A stretch of DNA of 64,000 bases from the NCBI GenBank assembly GCA_037954665.1, contig JBBMOL010000057.1, positions 248,001 to 312,000 on the forward strand. The letters run 5' to 3'. The first letter of the stretch is position 1. Each line of letters opens with the position of its first letter. This document shows positions 22,991 to 35,429 of this stretch, one piece after another. Made by a program: the position numbers and the translations under genes. Below the pieces are notes generated by a model. That model worked only from the letters and a program-made list of their open reading frames with translations, did not search any database and had not been told where the DNA came from. The DNA comes from Laguncularia racemosa (taxonomy: Eukaryota; Streptophyta; Magnoliopsida; Myrtales; Combretaceae).

Positions 22991-24375
22991 TCGATAAGCC
23001 GAACAAGATGGGGGTGAATTGTTTGGAAAAAAAAAAATATTTTATCAAATTGATCTAATCGAATTCTATTTATCTTCCTAATGTGATGAAGGTTACGCAT
23101 GATGAACAATAATAAGATAAACATATATGTTGTGTAGTAAAATGAAGAAGACAACAATTTATAAAGGTTCCTCCTATTGAGTATGTTCTCTCTTACAGCT
23201 TCGTTGTTGGGGATCCGATCTTCCACACCAGTTTTTCCACTATTCCAATTGCTAAGGATTTTGTTACAATCACTAATAACTCTTGCTCTATCTTTCAAGC
23301 CCTTTCTTTAGCTAAGCATAGACCACAAGACTATGTAACCTTACTTTCTTAGACTTAACCTTACACAAAAAATAATAGATAACTTTACAAAAATGAGAAA
23401 AATATAATTTCTCTAAGTTAAGTTCGAGTAAACAAAGAAATTTGTTTTGCTTTGTTTCGATTATTCTTTATGGTCATATGTCTGTATCTCTTCTTTGTTA
23501 TGTGTGTATCTTTGTATCTTATTTCTGTTTTCTATATCTATTATGTATCTTATATCTTCAACTTGAATTGTTTTGTATATATATCTCCTCGTTCTATTGA
23601 TAGATTGCATACAATGTTCATTAGGCCTTCCAACTTTCTTATACCTGCATTTTTAGAAATTTGAAAAATTCAAACCGTAATTTAAATTCAAATTGATTGC
23701 TAAAGAACAGATTTAGCTTGAATTGATTGATGTTTATCTTCGTCTATCTCTTCAATGGCTTTAGATGGATAAGTCTCAGTTGTAAATGAAAATCCCCCTT
23801 TATTCAGATGTTCTTCAACAAATAACCATATTGGTTATTCTTATCCTTGTATTGTTCTTCAACGGTTGGAACAACATTGAATTGATTGTCATATGCATAC
23901 AAAAACTTTGTAAATTGATGTTATAAATAATTTAGACTTATAAATTTAAACTTGTATGAGAACATATATAATAAAAATTTTACAAAGCAAACAAGTAGAT
24001 TATTTGTATAAAATGTCTAGTGACATGTCTAACAGTCTGTCTGTGAAGTTGTAAAAATTTCAAAAAATTATATAAACAATTAGAAGAATAAATTCTCCGA
24101 AACGTAATTTTCAAACAATATTTGGTTTAATAACAAAATTAATTTAAATTATAAATCTAGAAATTTTAAATGGAAATTTAGAGTGAATATTTTTATTTGG
24201 GATAATTAGATTAGCTAGATATAAGCTTTCGTAATAAATTGCTAAAAATATAAAATTTAAAGATATCTTTGTACAAGAGCAAAATAATAAAATAGAGATA
24301 TTTATAATATAAAATATAATCAAAATATAATATAATATATATTCATAACTTAAAAAAAAAAAAATCAAATCACGC
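22991..24375. other. AT-rich non-coding DNA between a LEA_2 flank and a GT-rich repeat
   Basis: Starts TGTAGGTCTCGATAAGCC, with GATGGGGGTGAATTG at about 23007, a string common in plant retroelement LTRs, but no partner repeat or target duplication was found. Short frames only. It may be a decayed LTR or part of the next transposon; neither is shown. Confidence 0.35.
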
Positions 24376-24379
24376 TGAC

Positions 24380-25550
24380 TGCAACAACCCTCTACCTTTC
24401 TATCTTATCTTTTCTTTACTTTTCTTTTCTTTTCTCTTCTTCTTCTCTTTTCTTCTGTCTTCTTTTCTTCTTTTTCTCGTTTTTCCTCTCGTGCCTACTC
24501 TTCCCTGCCCTGTGTCCTCTCCCCTTCTTCTTCTTCCTTCTCGTCCTTCCCCAGATCTTCCTTCATTCCCTTCAAATCGTCATCATCGAGCTAGAAGAGG
24601 AAGTCATGTGTGGAGGTTTGAAACGTCGGCATACATGATCGCGGGCTTTTGGCAGCAATGGTAATGACGCAGCAATAGGGAACAATAATGACAAGGAGGA
24701 CAACGGCAGAGGCAACAACAACTACAGCAATGACGGCAACAGTAGTGGCAACAATGATCTGACAATTACAACAATAACAATGGTAACCCCAATGACAACT
24801 ATGGCTGTAACAACGACAACAACTACAAAAGCAAGTGAGGGAAGAGGATGAGAAAAGGATGATGTGTGTGAGGATGTATATGTGTGGTGAAGGATGGTGT
24901 GGTGTGCGTAAGGATGTGTATGTGTGGTGAAGGATGATGTATGTGAGAAGGTATATGTGGCGGTAGATGGTGTGTGCAAGGGTGTGTTTGTATGTGCATG
25001 AGGATGTGTGTGTATGCAGGTGAAGGAAGTGGGTACATGTGAGAGTGTGTGGGTGTGTGTAAATGTGGATGTGTATGTATGTGTGTGTGTGTGTGTAGAG
25101 GAAGATGAGTATGTGTGTGTGCAATGAAGGATGGTGTGATGTGCGTGAGGATGTGTGTGTGCATGTGAAGGATGTAGGTGTGCATGAATGGAGGTCGTGT
25201 ATGTGTGTATGCGTGTGAGTGTGTGTGGCTGTGTGCGTAGATGAGGAGATGTATGTGAGTGTATACGTGAAGGAAGATGTGTATGCGTGTGTGTGAAAGA
25301 AGATGTATATGTGTGTGTAGGAATATGTGTGTATGTGTAGATGATAGTGTATGGTGTGTTTAAGGATGTGTATGTGTGTGTGTGTGTAGGAATGAAAGTG
25401 TGTAATGTATGTGAAGATAGTGTATGTGATGGTAGGTTTAATATATATGGAGATGTGTGTATGCGTAGGTGATAGTGTAAGGTGTGTGTAGGGATGTATG
25501 TAAGTGTAGGTGATGGTGAGTAGTGTATGTATAAGTGAATATGCCCCACT
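24380..25550. repeat. Low-complexity block: CT-rich tract, CAA-rich tract and a GT-rich minisatellite
   Basis: 24400-24570 is almost pure C/T on the + strand (CTTTTCTTTTCT and CTTCTTCTTC runs). 24660-24840 is rich in CAA/ACAA. 24840-25540 is a degenerate tandem array of TGTGTGAGGATGTGTATGTG-type units with long alternating purine/pyrimidine stretches. The 277-, 177- and 120-residue His/Thr/Ser-rich frames on the - strand are by-products of the repeat, not genes. Confidence 0.8.
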
Positions 25551-25619
25551 ATCATTGTCCTTGTTAATATAATTTGTTACAAGATGTTTCTAACATGTAT
25601 ATTATACTCTTGTCTCACT

Positions 25620-27202
25620 TTTATGTATAGAATCATTTAAATATTGATGACATCACAAAAAATCTTGAGAAGTTTCGTGCTGTTGATCAATGGATGGGAA
25701 ATATCTATAGAAGTCATCGAAGTAAAACTAAAATTTCATGGATAAAAATTGGTGATACGACTCAACCCAAGGGTTTAAGTGATGATGATTAGAAAAAGAA
25801 AACAGTGGAATGGAAGAGAGATTATAGAAGAGAATGAGATTTTGGAATCTGAAGATCCATTTACAAAGGTAAGCTCTAATCGAAGTCATTTTCTTTAGGT
25901 TTTGAATAAATGATGTCATTAACTTGATGATGTCTTAATAAATAAAAGACTAGGGCAATGAGTGAAAATGTTGAACGTAGGAAAGTCAAATATTTACACA
26001 GGTCTCAATCTCGATCATTTGAGAGTAGGAGAAGTGAATTTGTGGGTTTTTCATATAATTTAAGTATTTAAGACTAAAATTGATTAAGTCCTTAACTTTA
26101 TGTATAATGTCATTAGATTGAGAGGAATCACCAACCACTCGATGCAATCGAGTTCTTTAAGCAAACCTGATACTGTGATCCAAAGCTTGATAGTAGTGGT
26201 GGTTAGATTTCCCAACAGGCTTATCAAGATTAAGTAAGTTCATGGGATAATTTACAAATAAGCATTGTCACTATCTTTAATGTTTCTATCTAGATTTCTA
26301 TTATGTTTACATTGCATATTGTTGTCATCGATAATTTAGAAGGATATGATCAAGATGTATCAAGAATCTCAATTCTCGGACAATCTTAAGACTTTGAAGG
26401 AAATAGTTGATGAATTTATGGATGCAAATGCACGGATTGATTATCATCTTGGTAGAGGATACGGACCACCAGCCATTGGGAAACATTCACAAAGACGAAT
26501 TTATATGGAAGAGATGGAAGCAGCACTATGAGAGACATAGGTAAAGCTTGAAGAAGAAAGACAACAACGTGAAGAACTAAAGGGAAAATTCAGTGACCAA
26601 TGTGAACAACTGTTGTTAATGCTTCAAGAAGAAAGAGACCTACGTATTGCCTAAGCTAAAGAGGTAAGTTTAAGCCCGGACTTTATAAATAAAAGTATAT
26701 GTGTTATGCTGTGAAGGCTCCTATTGCTTCTATGTATAGAGTGGGAATGTTGGGTTTTGATGGTGTAGTGGTTGTGTAGATGTGGCAAACTCCTTGAGTA
26801 TGTGGTGTTGTAGTTTTCCATTATGTGTAATATAGGAGTATGTTGTGTAGTACAATGGTAGTGTGTGTACTATGTTGCATAAGGAGTATTGTGTAGGGAC
26901 TATTGTTATAGTTGTGCAATATATATTGTTATATAGGTGTTAAGGGACAATATTTTGGAATATTGAAGAATTTGCATAGTTGTAATTCCTTTAAGGCAAT
27001 ATTCTAGATTTTTGATGTTTTACTTATATGTTGAGGATGAAAACTTCATTACTTCATAAATGTCTTATAGCTATCTGAGCTTTCTCAAAATGCATAGGAC
27101 CTTGTTCATTCACTAAATTCATCTAATAGTGATGATAGTGAAAGCAATGAAGATAATAATGATAGCGATGATGATGACGAAAGTAGTGATGAGGAAGATT
27201 GA
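25620..27202 (+). pseudogene. Transposase-like protein remnant with coiled-coil and acidic tail
   Basis: Discontinuous + strand exon-like pieces. About 25623-25790 reads LEKFRAVDQWMGNIYRSHRS. About 26130-26240 has FFKQT, then CDPKLDSSGG. 26346-26531 gives 61 residues including EIVDEFMDANARIDYHLGRG and GPPAIGKHSQRRIY. 26535-26655 gives a Glu/Arg/Gln-rich coiled coil (KLEEERQQREELKGKFSDQ). The last piece ends in NDSDDDDESSDEED and a stop at 27200-27202. The layout resembles the second protein of plant CACTA elements (Transposase_24 type), also present at 8.5 kb. AG-ending intron-like boundaries occur, with in-frame stops. The family call is tentative. Confidence 0.45.
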
Positions 27203-27439
27203 TGCGAGAAATAGGGTGTTAAAGAAGTTCATTTAATGTTTAATCTTAAATATCATGAAGTTTGAATTTCTTGATTTTATTTGGATTTTTTTTTAAGTTA
27301 TAGTTAAGGATATTGCTCCCAAATATGGGGTTCATTTGATGTAAGATATGTGAGAAATATATGTTGATGTTAATGATATTTTAGTATATTCAATTGTGCA
27401 TAAACTAAACAGGTATATGTTAGCAAATATGGGAATTGT

Positions 27440-27693
27440 GAAAGTAGGTTGAAATCTATGCCTTTAGAATTACCACATTTAAACTTTGCAAATTTGGCTT
27501 AACAGTGAAATTTTAACATTGCCAATACACTTTTTACAACATTTAAATGTCATTACTAGGTTAACTTAAACAACATTTAAATGTTGCAAATAGTTTAACT
27601 TAGATAACGTTTAAACGTAACAAATAGTTTAATTTACTCAATGTTTAAATGTTGTAAATATTACTCTTTTACTGCACTTGTAATCTCATTTAA
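27440..27693. repeat. Subterminal-type repeat array, left of Copia-1
   Basis: Four to five copies of a palindromic unit of the type ACATTTAAATGTTGCAAATA / CGTTTAAACGTAACAAATA at 40-60 base spacing. The same family continues right of the Copia-1 insertion (33214-33520), so Copia-1 interrupted one array. Regular palindromic arrays near a transposon end suggest protein-binding subterminal repeats. Confidence 0.6.
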
Positions 27694-28456
27694 TGTTGAG
27701 GTATAGATCCAACACATATGGGTCTATACCAAGGTTATCCTAAGTATATGAAGTATACTTAGATGAAGGAATGTTAAGCTTGAAGAAAATTGTCAAAATC
27801 AAGCGAAACAGGAATACACAGTCTAAAGCATGCCCGTGTATTGAATTCAAAAGATTCACAGAAGAATACACGGCCTGAGGCATGCCCGTATGTTGAGTTT
27901 AGAGATCCACAGAAGCATACATGGCCTGAGGCACGGCCGTGTATGCCAAGGCCGGCCTAAAGGCCGCCAATGTAGAATCTAAAGGCCGTCGGCCTTGAAA
28001 GTTAGGCTGCCGGCATTGAAAGATAAAGGCCGCCGGCTTTTGAGCCGGCTTAAGTCCTAAGTCGGTTGATTACTATGGAATATATATATAGCCATATTCT
28101 TCTTGTAACTTAGGGTTATGTAGACGAAAACACACGTGAGAAAAACTAAAAACACAGTAGACGTGATTCCTAAGCCTAGAGAGAGTTCTAGAAAGGGAAA
28201 TCATTGTAATTGATCCACCGGTTTGTGGTGTGACTGTGTAATTCACTAATGGGACTAGTGAAATGTGTAACCCATTATTTTTATAGTGGAAGTTGGTGTG
28301 CAGCGATCCCGTAGTTTTTTTCCCCAAATTGGGGTTTTCTATGTAAATCCTGGGTATTGAATTTTGCTTTAATTCCGCATATTACAATTGATTTTTTATT
28401 GTTAATTGTGAATCGCACAAGCAAGAGAAAAAGAACGGGAGCCTCTTTTCCCAACA
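27694..28456 (+). repeat. Copia-1 5' LTR
   Basis: 763 bases. The U3 part contains three copies of a roughly 55-base unit with CACAGAAG.ATACACGGCCTGAGGC. The third forms a hairpin, CATACATGGCC (27916-27926) pairing with GGCCGTGTATG (27935-27945). A TATATATATAG box follows at about 28080. A GCCGGC-rich stretch lies between hairpin and TATA. The same hairpin type occurs in the Gypsy-2 LTRs. Confidence 0.9.
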
Positions 28457-28541
28457 AGCAGTATCAAAGCACCAAGTTTCAAAAAGAAAATTAAGGTTTC
28501 GTTGCAAATTGTATTAGGGTTTTGTGTTCTCGTTCATAGAC

Positions 28542-31500
28542 ATGGCTGAATCTTTAGGTACGATGATTAAACTTAACTCTTCAAATTACTCTATCTAGAA
28601 ATCGATGATGGAAGATTTGTATTTGCCTCTAGGTGGTGATGTTATAAAGCCAGAGGATAAATCTGATGCAGAATGGTTGATACTACATAGAAAGATTGTA
28701 GGATGCATTAGACAGTAGGTTGATCAAAGTGTGTATCATCATGTTGCTCAGGAGACTAGGGCTGATGTCCTATGGAAGAAATTAGAGTCTATGTATGAAA
28801 GACAAACTGCCCTGAATAAAACTTCTTTGATAAGAAGGGTAGTTAATTTGAAATACAGGGAAGGCTCGAATATGTCGGAGCATTTAAATGTTTTTCAAGG
28901 ACTCATGAATCAATTGACTGCAATGAAGCTTGTGCTTGAGGATGAGATCCAAGAACTCCTATTTTTGAGCTCATTACCCGAGAGTTGGGAGACTTTTGTA
29001 GTATCAATTAGTAATTCAGCCCCAGATGGAACCTTGACCTTGTCTATGGTTAAGGACAGTTTAATCAATGAAGAAGCCAGAAGGAAAGATTTAGGTATTG
29101 GTTCGGAATCCAGGGCGCTTGTCACAAACAAGTATGATAGGAGAGGTAGAAGCAAGAACAGAGGAAAGAATGAAAAATCTGACAGATCAAATAAGTCAAT
29201 GTGGAGATCCAAATCAAGGGGTAGAAAGAACTTTAAATGTTTTTTCTATGACAAGCCAGGAAATTACAAGAAAGAATGTAGGCTGTGGAAGATGAAGCAA
29301 GGAAAGGCTGATGATTCAGATGAAGACACCACTGCAGCAGCAGATGGTGAGATAGTGGTTACAAGGGATGAATGTTGTATTAGTCTTGCAGGTCATGATA
29401 GTGACTGGGTAGTTGATTCTGGTGCCTCCTTTCATGTGACAGCACATGGCGAGTTTTTCTCATCCTACACCGCTGGTGATTATGGAAATGCTAGGATGGG
29501 AAATAATGAAACCTCGAGGATTACAGGCATTGGAAGCATTATCTTGGAAACTAATACAGGTTGTAAACTCGTTCTCAAGGATGTAAGACATGTACCAAAT
29601 ATCCACCTGAACCTAATTTCAGTAGGAAAATTAGATGATGAGGGCTTTCATAGCTATTTTAGTGATGGTAATTAGAAGCTCACCAAAGGGTCTCTGATTG
29701 TAGCAAAAGGCAGAAAGGATAACACACTTTACTTAATGTCGGCAAAGCTACGTAAAGGTGAATTGAACTTGACTAATGATGCTACTGTGGAGATGTGGCA
29801 TAGACGGCTTGGGCACATGAGTGAGAAAGGACTCCAGATGCTTATGAAGAAGAAGCTTTTACCAGATTTGAAAGGTACTTCTTTAAAACCATGCACTGAC
29901 TGTTTAGTTGGTAAACGACACAAAGTTAGTTTTCAAAGAAATACACCTAGTAGAAAAGCTCATATATTAGATCTGGTTCATACAGATGTGTGTTATATGA
30001 AGGATTTAACAATGGGTGGTGCAATGTATTTTGTTACATTTATTGATGACTACTCTAGGAAGCTTTGGACTTATGCATTGAAGTCCAAAGATCAGGTTTT
30101 GAATGTATTTAAACAGTTTCACTCTTGAGTGGAGCGTGAGACCAGCAGGAAGTTGATAAGTGTCAGGACTGACAATGGTGGAGAGTACAGAGGCCCGTTT
30201 GAACAGTATTGTGCTGATCATGGGATAAAACTAGAGAAGACAATCCCAAAGAAACCACAGCAGAATGGTGTTGCAAAAAGAATGAATCGCACTATCACTG
30301 AGAGAGTAAAGTGCATATTATCTCAGGTCAACCTGCCTAAGTCATTTTAGGGTGAAGCTATGAGAACAGTTGTTGATCTGATAAATCTTTCTCCCTCATA
30401 TGCTTTGGATGGTGATATCCTAGAGAAGGTCTGGACAGGTAAAGACATTTCTTTCAATCACTTACGAGTCTTTGGTTGCAAGGCTTTTGTGCACATTCCA
30501 AAGGATGAGAGAGCAAAGCTTGATGTTAACTCTAAACAATGTATTTTCCTTGGATATGCACGCGATGAATATAGGTACAAATTGTGGGACCCTGTTGATA
30601 AGAAGATTATCAAGAGCAGAGATGTGGTTTTCGTAGAAGACCAAACAATTGAAGATATAAAAAAGACTGAGAAGCCAGCATTCTCAAGTCAAATTCCCAC
30701 AAATGTAGACCCTGCACCTGTATCTGACCTTACTGATGGAAGATTGATAGAGGGCTCAGGTAATGAGTTACAGGAGCCACAGTAGCAAGCTAAGGTGAGG
30801 AGATCTTCTAGAGATAGAAGACCATCAGTGAGGTATAGTCCAGATGAGTATGTAATGATTACTGATGGGGGAGAACCTGAATGTTATGAGGAAGCAATGA
30901 CTCATGACAACAAGAAAGAATGGGTAAAAGCCATGCAAGAGGAAATAAAATCCTTGCATGAGAACAAGACCTATGATTTAGTTGAACTGCCTAAGGGCAA
31001 GAGACCTCTGAGGAATAAGAGGAATAAATGGGTATATAGATTGAAGACTGATGAAAGTACTTCTCAGCCAAGGTACAAGGCAAGGCTGGTTGTGAAAGGG
31101 TTCAATTAGAAGAAAGGGGTTGACTTTGAAGAAATTTTCTCACATGTGGTGAAGATGTCATCTATCAGGGTTGTGCACAGTATTGCTACTAGACTGAATC
31201 TAGAGGTTGAGTAGATGGATGTAAAGACAGCATTCCTCCATGGTGATCTAGAGGAAGAGATTTATATGGAGCAGCCTGAAGGGTTTAAGATCAAAGGGAA
31301 TGAGAATCTTGTTTGCAGAATAAAGAAGAGTTTATACGGACTGAAACAAGCTCCAAGGCAGTGGTACAAGAAGTTTAAGTCCTTCATGATTGATCAGGGT
31401 TATATCAGGACTGCTACAGACCATTGTGTCTTCATTAAACAGTCAACCAGTGGTGAGTTCATTATGTTGTTACTTTATGTAGATGATATGTTGATTATTG

Positions 31501-32450
31501 GCAGGGATGTCAAGCAGATCAAAGAACTGAAGATTGCATTGAGTAAGTCCTTCTCTATGAAAGACTTAGGACCCGCTAGCCAAATTCTGGGTATGAGGAT
31601 TATCAGAGACAGGAAGAGCAAAAAATTGCGGTTATCGCAGGAGAAATATATTGAGAAGGTGTTAGAGAGATTCAACATGAGCAAAGCAAAAGCTATTTGC
31701 TCTCCACTTGTAGGTCACTTCAAATTGAGTTCAACTTAGTGTCTACAGAGTGAAGAAGACAAAGAAGATATGAAGAAAATCCCATATGCTTCAACAGTGG
31801 GAAGTCTTATGTATGCCATGGTGTGTACCAGGCTAGACATTGCTCATGTTGTAGGTGTGGTGAGCCGCTATCTCTCAAATCCAGGTAAAGAGCACTGGAC
31901 AGCAGTTAAATGGATTCTCAGATATCTCGATGGCACTTCCAGGTTATGTTTGCAATTTGGCGATGACAATAAATCTGCACTAGAGGGATTTTTAGATACT
32001 GACATGGCTGGTGATTTGGATTCCAGGAAATCCACTTCTGGTTATCTGATTACATATGCAAGGGGAGCAGTATCCTGGCAATCAAAGTTACAGAAGTGTG
32101 TTGCACTTTCCACTACTGAGGCTGAGTATATTGGTGTAACAGAAGCCTGTAAGGAAGTCTTGTGGATGAAAAAGTTTTTAGAAGAACTAGGTCAAGAGCA
32201 GGAAGAGCTGAAGCTGTACTGTGATAGTCAGAGCGCTATTTATCTCAGTAAGAATCCAATGTTTCACTCTAGATAAAAACATATTAACATTAGGTATCAT
32301 TGGATCAGGGATGTGTTAGAATCTAAATAGCTGAAGCTTGAGAAAATTCACACTAATGATAATGCGTCAAATATGGTGACAAAAGCTCTACCCAAAGAAA
32401 AGATTATTTGCTGCAGGAAGATTGCAGGGGTGATGGAACCCCCCATATGA
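28542..32450 (+). pseudogene. Copia-1 gag-pol polyprotein with multiple in-frame stops
   Basis: From the ATG at 28542 to the TGA at 32448-32450 is exactly 1303 codons in one frame, a normal Copia polyprotein length. Domains in order: gag (RVVNLKYREGSNMSEHLNVF); a zinc knuckle spoiled by Cys-to-Tyr and His-to-Asn (CFFYDKPGNYKKEC); protease VVDSGAS; GAG-pre-integrase LWHRRLGHMS; integrase core with FIDDYSRKLW and DNGGEYRG; RT with MDVKTAFLHGDL and LLYVDDML; RNase H with YCDSQSAIYLSKN. Eleven stops interrupt the frame (nine TAG, one TGA, one TAA), but no frameshift is present. At least seven stops lie where the family has Trp or Gln, consistent with single transitions. It cannot make a functional enzyme. 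Confidence 0.85.
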
Positions 32451-32465
32451 GTTGGAGGGGGAGTT

Positions 32466-33213
32466 TGTTGAGGTATAAATCCAACATATATGGGTCTATA
32501 CCAAGGTTATCCTAAGTATATGAAGTATACTTAGATGAAGGAATGTTAAGCTTAAAGAAAATTGTCAAAATCAAGCGAAACAGGAATATACGGTCTGAAG
32601 CACACCCGTGTATTGAGTTCAAAAGATCCACAGAAGAATACACGACCTGAGACACGCCCGTGTGTTGAGTTCAAAGATCTACAGAAGTATACACTGCCTG
32701 AGGCACGGCCGGCCTAAAGGCCGCCGGTATAGAATCTAAAGGCTGTCGGCCTTGAAAGTTAGGCTGCCGACGTTAAAGGATAAAGGTCACCGGCTTTTGA
32801 GCTGGCTAAAGTCCTAAGTCGGTTGATTATTGTGGAATATATATATAGCCGTATTCTTCTTGTAACCTAAGGTTATGTAGACGAAAACACTTGTGAGAAA
32901 AACAAAAAACATAGTAGACGTGATTCCTAAGCCTAGAGAGAGTTCTAGAGAGGGAAATCATTGTAATTAATCCATCGGCTTGTGGTGTGACTGTGTAATT
33001 CACTAGTGGGACTAGTGAAGTGTGTAACGCATTATTTTTATAGTGGAAGTTGGTGTGCAGCGGTCGCGTGGTTTTTTTCCCCAAATTGGGGTTTTCCATA
33101 TAAATCCTGGGTGTTGAATTTTGCTTTAATTCTGCATATTACAATTGATTGTTTATTGTTAATTGTGAATCGCATAGGCAAGAAGAAAAGAACGGGAGCT
33201 TCTTTTCCCAACA
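32466..33213 (+). repeat. Copia-1 3' LTR
   Basis: 748 bases, partner of 27694-28456. The GC-rich hairpin region is shortened: after GCACGGCC it continues with GGCCTAAAGG, so the GTGTATG arm of the third hairpin is lost. TATATATATAGCC at about 32838 and the TTTCCCAACA end are kept. Confidence 0.9.
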
Positions 33214-33693
33214 TTTAAATTATGTAATTGTGGTTTTACTATGTTTAAACGTCGTGTATAATTACTTTTAGTTACGTGTAAACGTTGCTAATGTTACTCT
33301 TTTACTACATTTAGACATCGCAAATAATACTTATTTCCCACGCTTTTTGCATCCATTGATTTTTCAATTGTGGTTTTACTATGTTTAAATATCATATACT
33401 CATTTACTGTGTTTTTTGTATCCATTAATTTTTTAATTATGGTTTTACCACGTTTAAACATCGCCTATTACCTATTTTTAAATACGTTTAAGCGTCGCCC
33501 AATATAACACATTTGGCTACGTTTCTACTTTTAATGACGTTTATTTTATTAACATTACAAATTTTTTTGCGACAGACCTTTGGTAGTGTGTATTAGCAAT
33601 GGTTATTAAACATGGCTAAATCTTTTTTACGACATTTATTATATATTTAGTAATATTTATTAAATTTCGTCTAATATCAAATTTGTTATAGTG
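33214..33693. repeat. Subterminal repeats and putative right end of a CACTA-like element
   Basis: Further GTTTAAACGTCG / GTGTAAACGTTG units continue the array interrupted by Copia-1. The block ends TTTGTTATAGTG at 33693; read inversely this is CACTATAACAAA, a CACTA-type terminus. Exactly beyond it the sequence becomes AATTTTATATGCAAATAG, which matches the LEA_2 flank at 22158, so 33693 is a genuine junction. The matching left end was not found. Confidence 0.55.
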
Positions 33694-35090
33694 AATTTTA
33701 TATGCAAATAGGGTTATGAATGAGTCAAACTACTTATAAATTACTCGAGCTGAGCTCGAGCTTAATTAGTGAACAAGTTGAATTTGAGTTGAAAATAAAA
33801 ATTGTTTATTTAAAAGAACGAAACTCAAGCTCTTATTTAGACTCATAAGATTTCTCGAAAACATGTTTATTTATCTGCTTGCAAACTTGCACATGAGCTG
33901 ACTTCCATAGTATTTTAAAATATCTAAATATTGCAATTTTTAAATATTTTATTCATTATTTTAGGAAATAAGTTAAGATAGATACCTAGGAATTAGCGTT
34001 AAAGGACTTAAAAATTTCCAAGAGCCAACAAGATGAGGTAGATAATACTGGAGCACATAATTAACAACTTGAAACATTGGTCCACTATTACCGTGGAATT
34101 AATTAAGAGACTAATTAAGAAATTTATAACTCAAATTCCTTCTTTTTCTTCCTCTTGTACGTCAAAGTACATATGATTACTCAAAAATGCTAGAAAAGTT
34201 TACAACAAAGAACGATTTATTATGATTTACGTGTTAATTGGATTGGTGAATAACAAATATTCACATATGGCAATATTTTCCTCACCTAACAAGAATTGTC
34301 ATATGAGGTCTTATTTGTTGTTGCAAAGCATTCATCAAGGAGGGGAGAGCATTGAAATCCATGGACCTCTATGATTTGTCAAATTCTCAATCGAGATTTC
34401 TATAGTGGATATTAGACATAATGGTAAATCCCTTAGCTTTAAATTTTCAAAACTTATAAATATAAGGTATACAATATATTATATAATCTTGTACTCATTT
34501 TAAAACTCATTCAAAACTAGTATATTCCGTACTAAATGATCTAAGTTTTAAAGAACCTCATAAAATCTCAATATATACAAGGCATAACAAATCTAACATG
34601 TATATATAGCTATTATATATAATTTAATTTGATAAATATAATAAAAATTAAACCATATACATAACTTTAAAAACTATTACTTTAGGTAAACTGTTAATCA
34701 TATAGTCAAATTAATCTCAATTCACCTATTTAGTTCAGGATAGCCATTTTGTTGTATTTTATTTTTTTGTGTTTTTTCCCTTGAAATTCACTATATTTAT
34801 TTGTTCTAATTACATTTAAAGTGATTAAATTACAATTTCAATGTAATGATTTATGTTATGTTTGACTAATAGTATTTTTAGCATAAAATATGGATTATAG
34901 GATGATTCTAAGATTTGATAAAGGTATTATAATCAAGGATCAGAGGGCATGGCCACTTGATTTATTTTTTCTTATAATATCCTCGTAGGAAAAGATCTTG
35001 GAAATCCACTAATGGATTGATATGCTTTTCTTTAATCAGACCCTCAAAAAATAATGAAGCTTTGCAAATGGTGTAAGCCATGCAATCTAT
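33694..35090. other. Duplicated LEA_2 flank
   Basis: No gene. 33694-34520 is colinear with 22158-22990 (3' flank then distal upstream flank of a LEA_2 unit). 34080-35090 is colinear with 35440-36840, allowing for an insertion of roughly 400 bases in the latter. It leads directly into the orphan promoter. Confidence 0.6.
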
Positions 35091-35097
35091 CTGGAGT

Positions 35098-35420
35098 GGG
35101 GGACCCATCGAAGCTTCTGTTGATGGATAACTCTACATGCCATGAAACGAAGTGTCTTCACACTGAGAAAGCGACATCATCTAGAGTGCCAACAAGATGC
35201 ACTCATAAACTAACGTTTGCTAATTAAGGATGTTCAAGCGTTCTCTCCAGTCTCCACTATTTCCCAGAAAGTACTTTCCGCCTCCGATGTCGCTGCTTTC
35301 TCCCAAACCATATATACTAATGAATCCACGCGTCCCAAAACTACCACAATGAACCCACATCTCTTTATTAATTTTTTTTAAAAGAAAAAAAGAGTGAAAG
35401 AGCATCCTCATCACATTTTT
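35098..35420 (+). promoter_or_regulatory. Orphan LEA_2 promoter without a gene
   Basis: GGACCCATCGAAGCTTCTG..TTGATGG at 35101-35126, the GAAAGCGACATC block, a TATATATA box (about 35308) and the 5' leader (GTGAAAGAGCATCC at about 35393) all match the functional promoter of copy F at 36848-37155. The W-box core is mutated (GTGCCAAC). Where the ATG should follow, the sequence changes at about 35430 to the distal flank of the next unit. The coding region was lost or never duplicated. Confidence 0.7.
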
Positions 35421-35429
35421 ATTTTCAAC

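Larger units (their letters stand above)
27694..33213 (+). mobile_element. Copia-type LTR retrotransposon, Copia-1
   Basis: LTRs at 27694-28456 and 32466-33213 begin TGTTGAGG and end CCCAACA, flanked by a perfect TTTAA duplication (27689-27693 and 33214-33218). The primer site CAGTATCAAAGC (28459-28470) is a one- or two-base variant of the initiator Met-tRNA complement, and a GGAGGGGGAG purine tract (32455-32464) precedes the 3' LTR. The interior encodes gag-protease-integrase-RT-RNase H in the Copia order. The LTRs differ at many sites, and the polyprotein has about 11 in-frame stops, so it is an old, inactive copy. It sits in a subterminal-type repeat of another element. Confidence 0.92.

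Noticed and set aside
24591..25555. Long His/Thr/Ser-rich open frames on the - strand (up to 277 aa)
   Set aside because: They come from the GT/GA-rich minisatellite read in three frames; composition is purely repeat-driven and several frames overlap.
30126..32276. Stop-codon recoding (TAG read as an amino acid) in Copia-1
   Set aside because: Host LEA_2 genes and other elements show standard code use; stops at Trp and Gln sites are better explained by decay.
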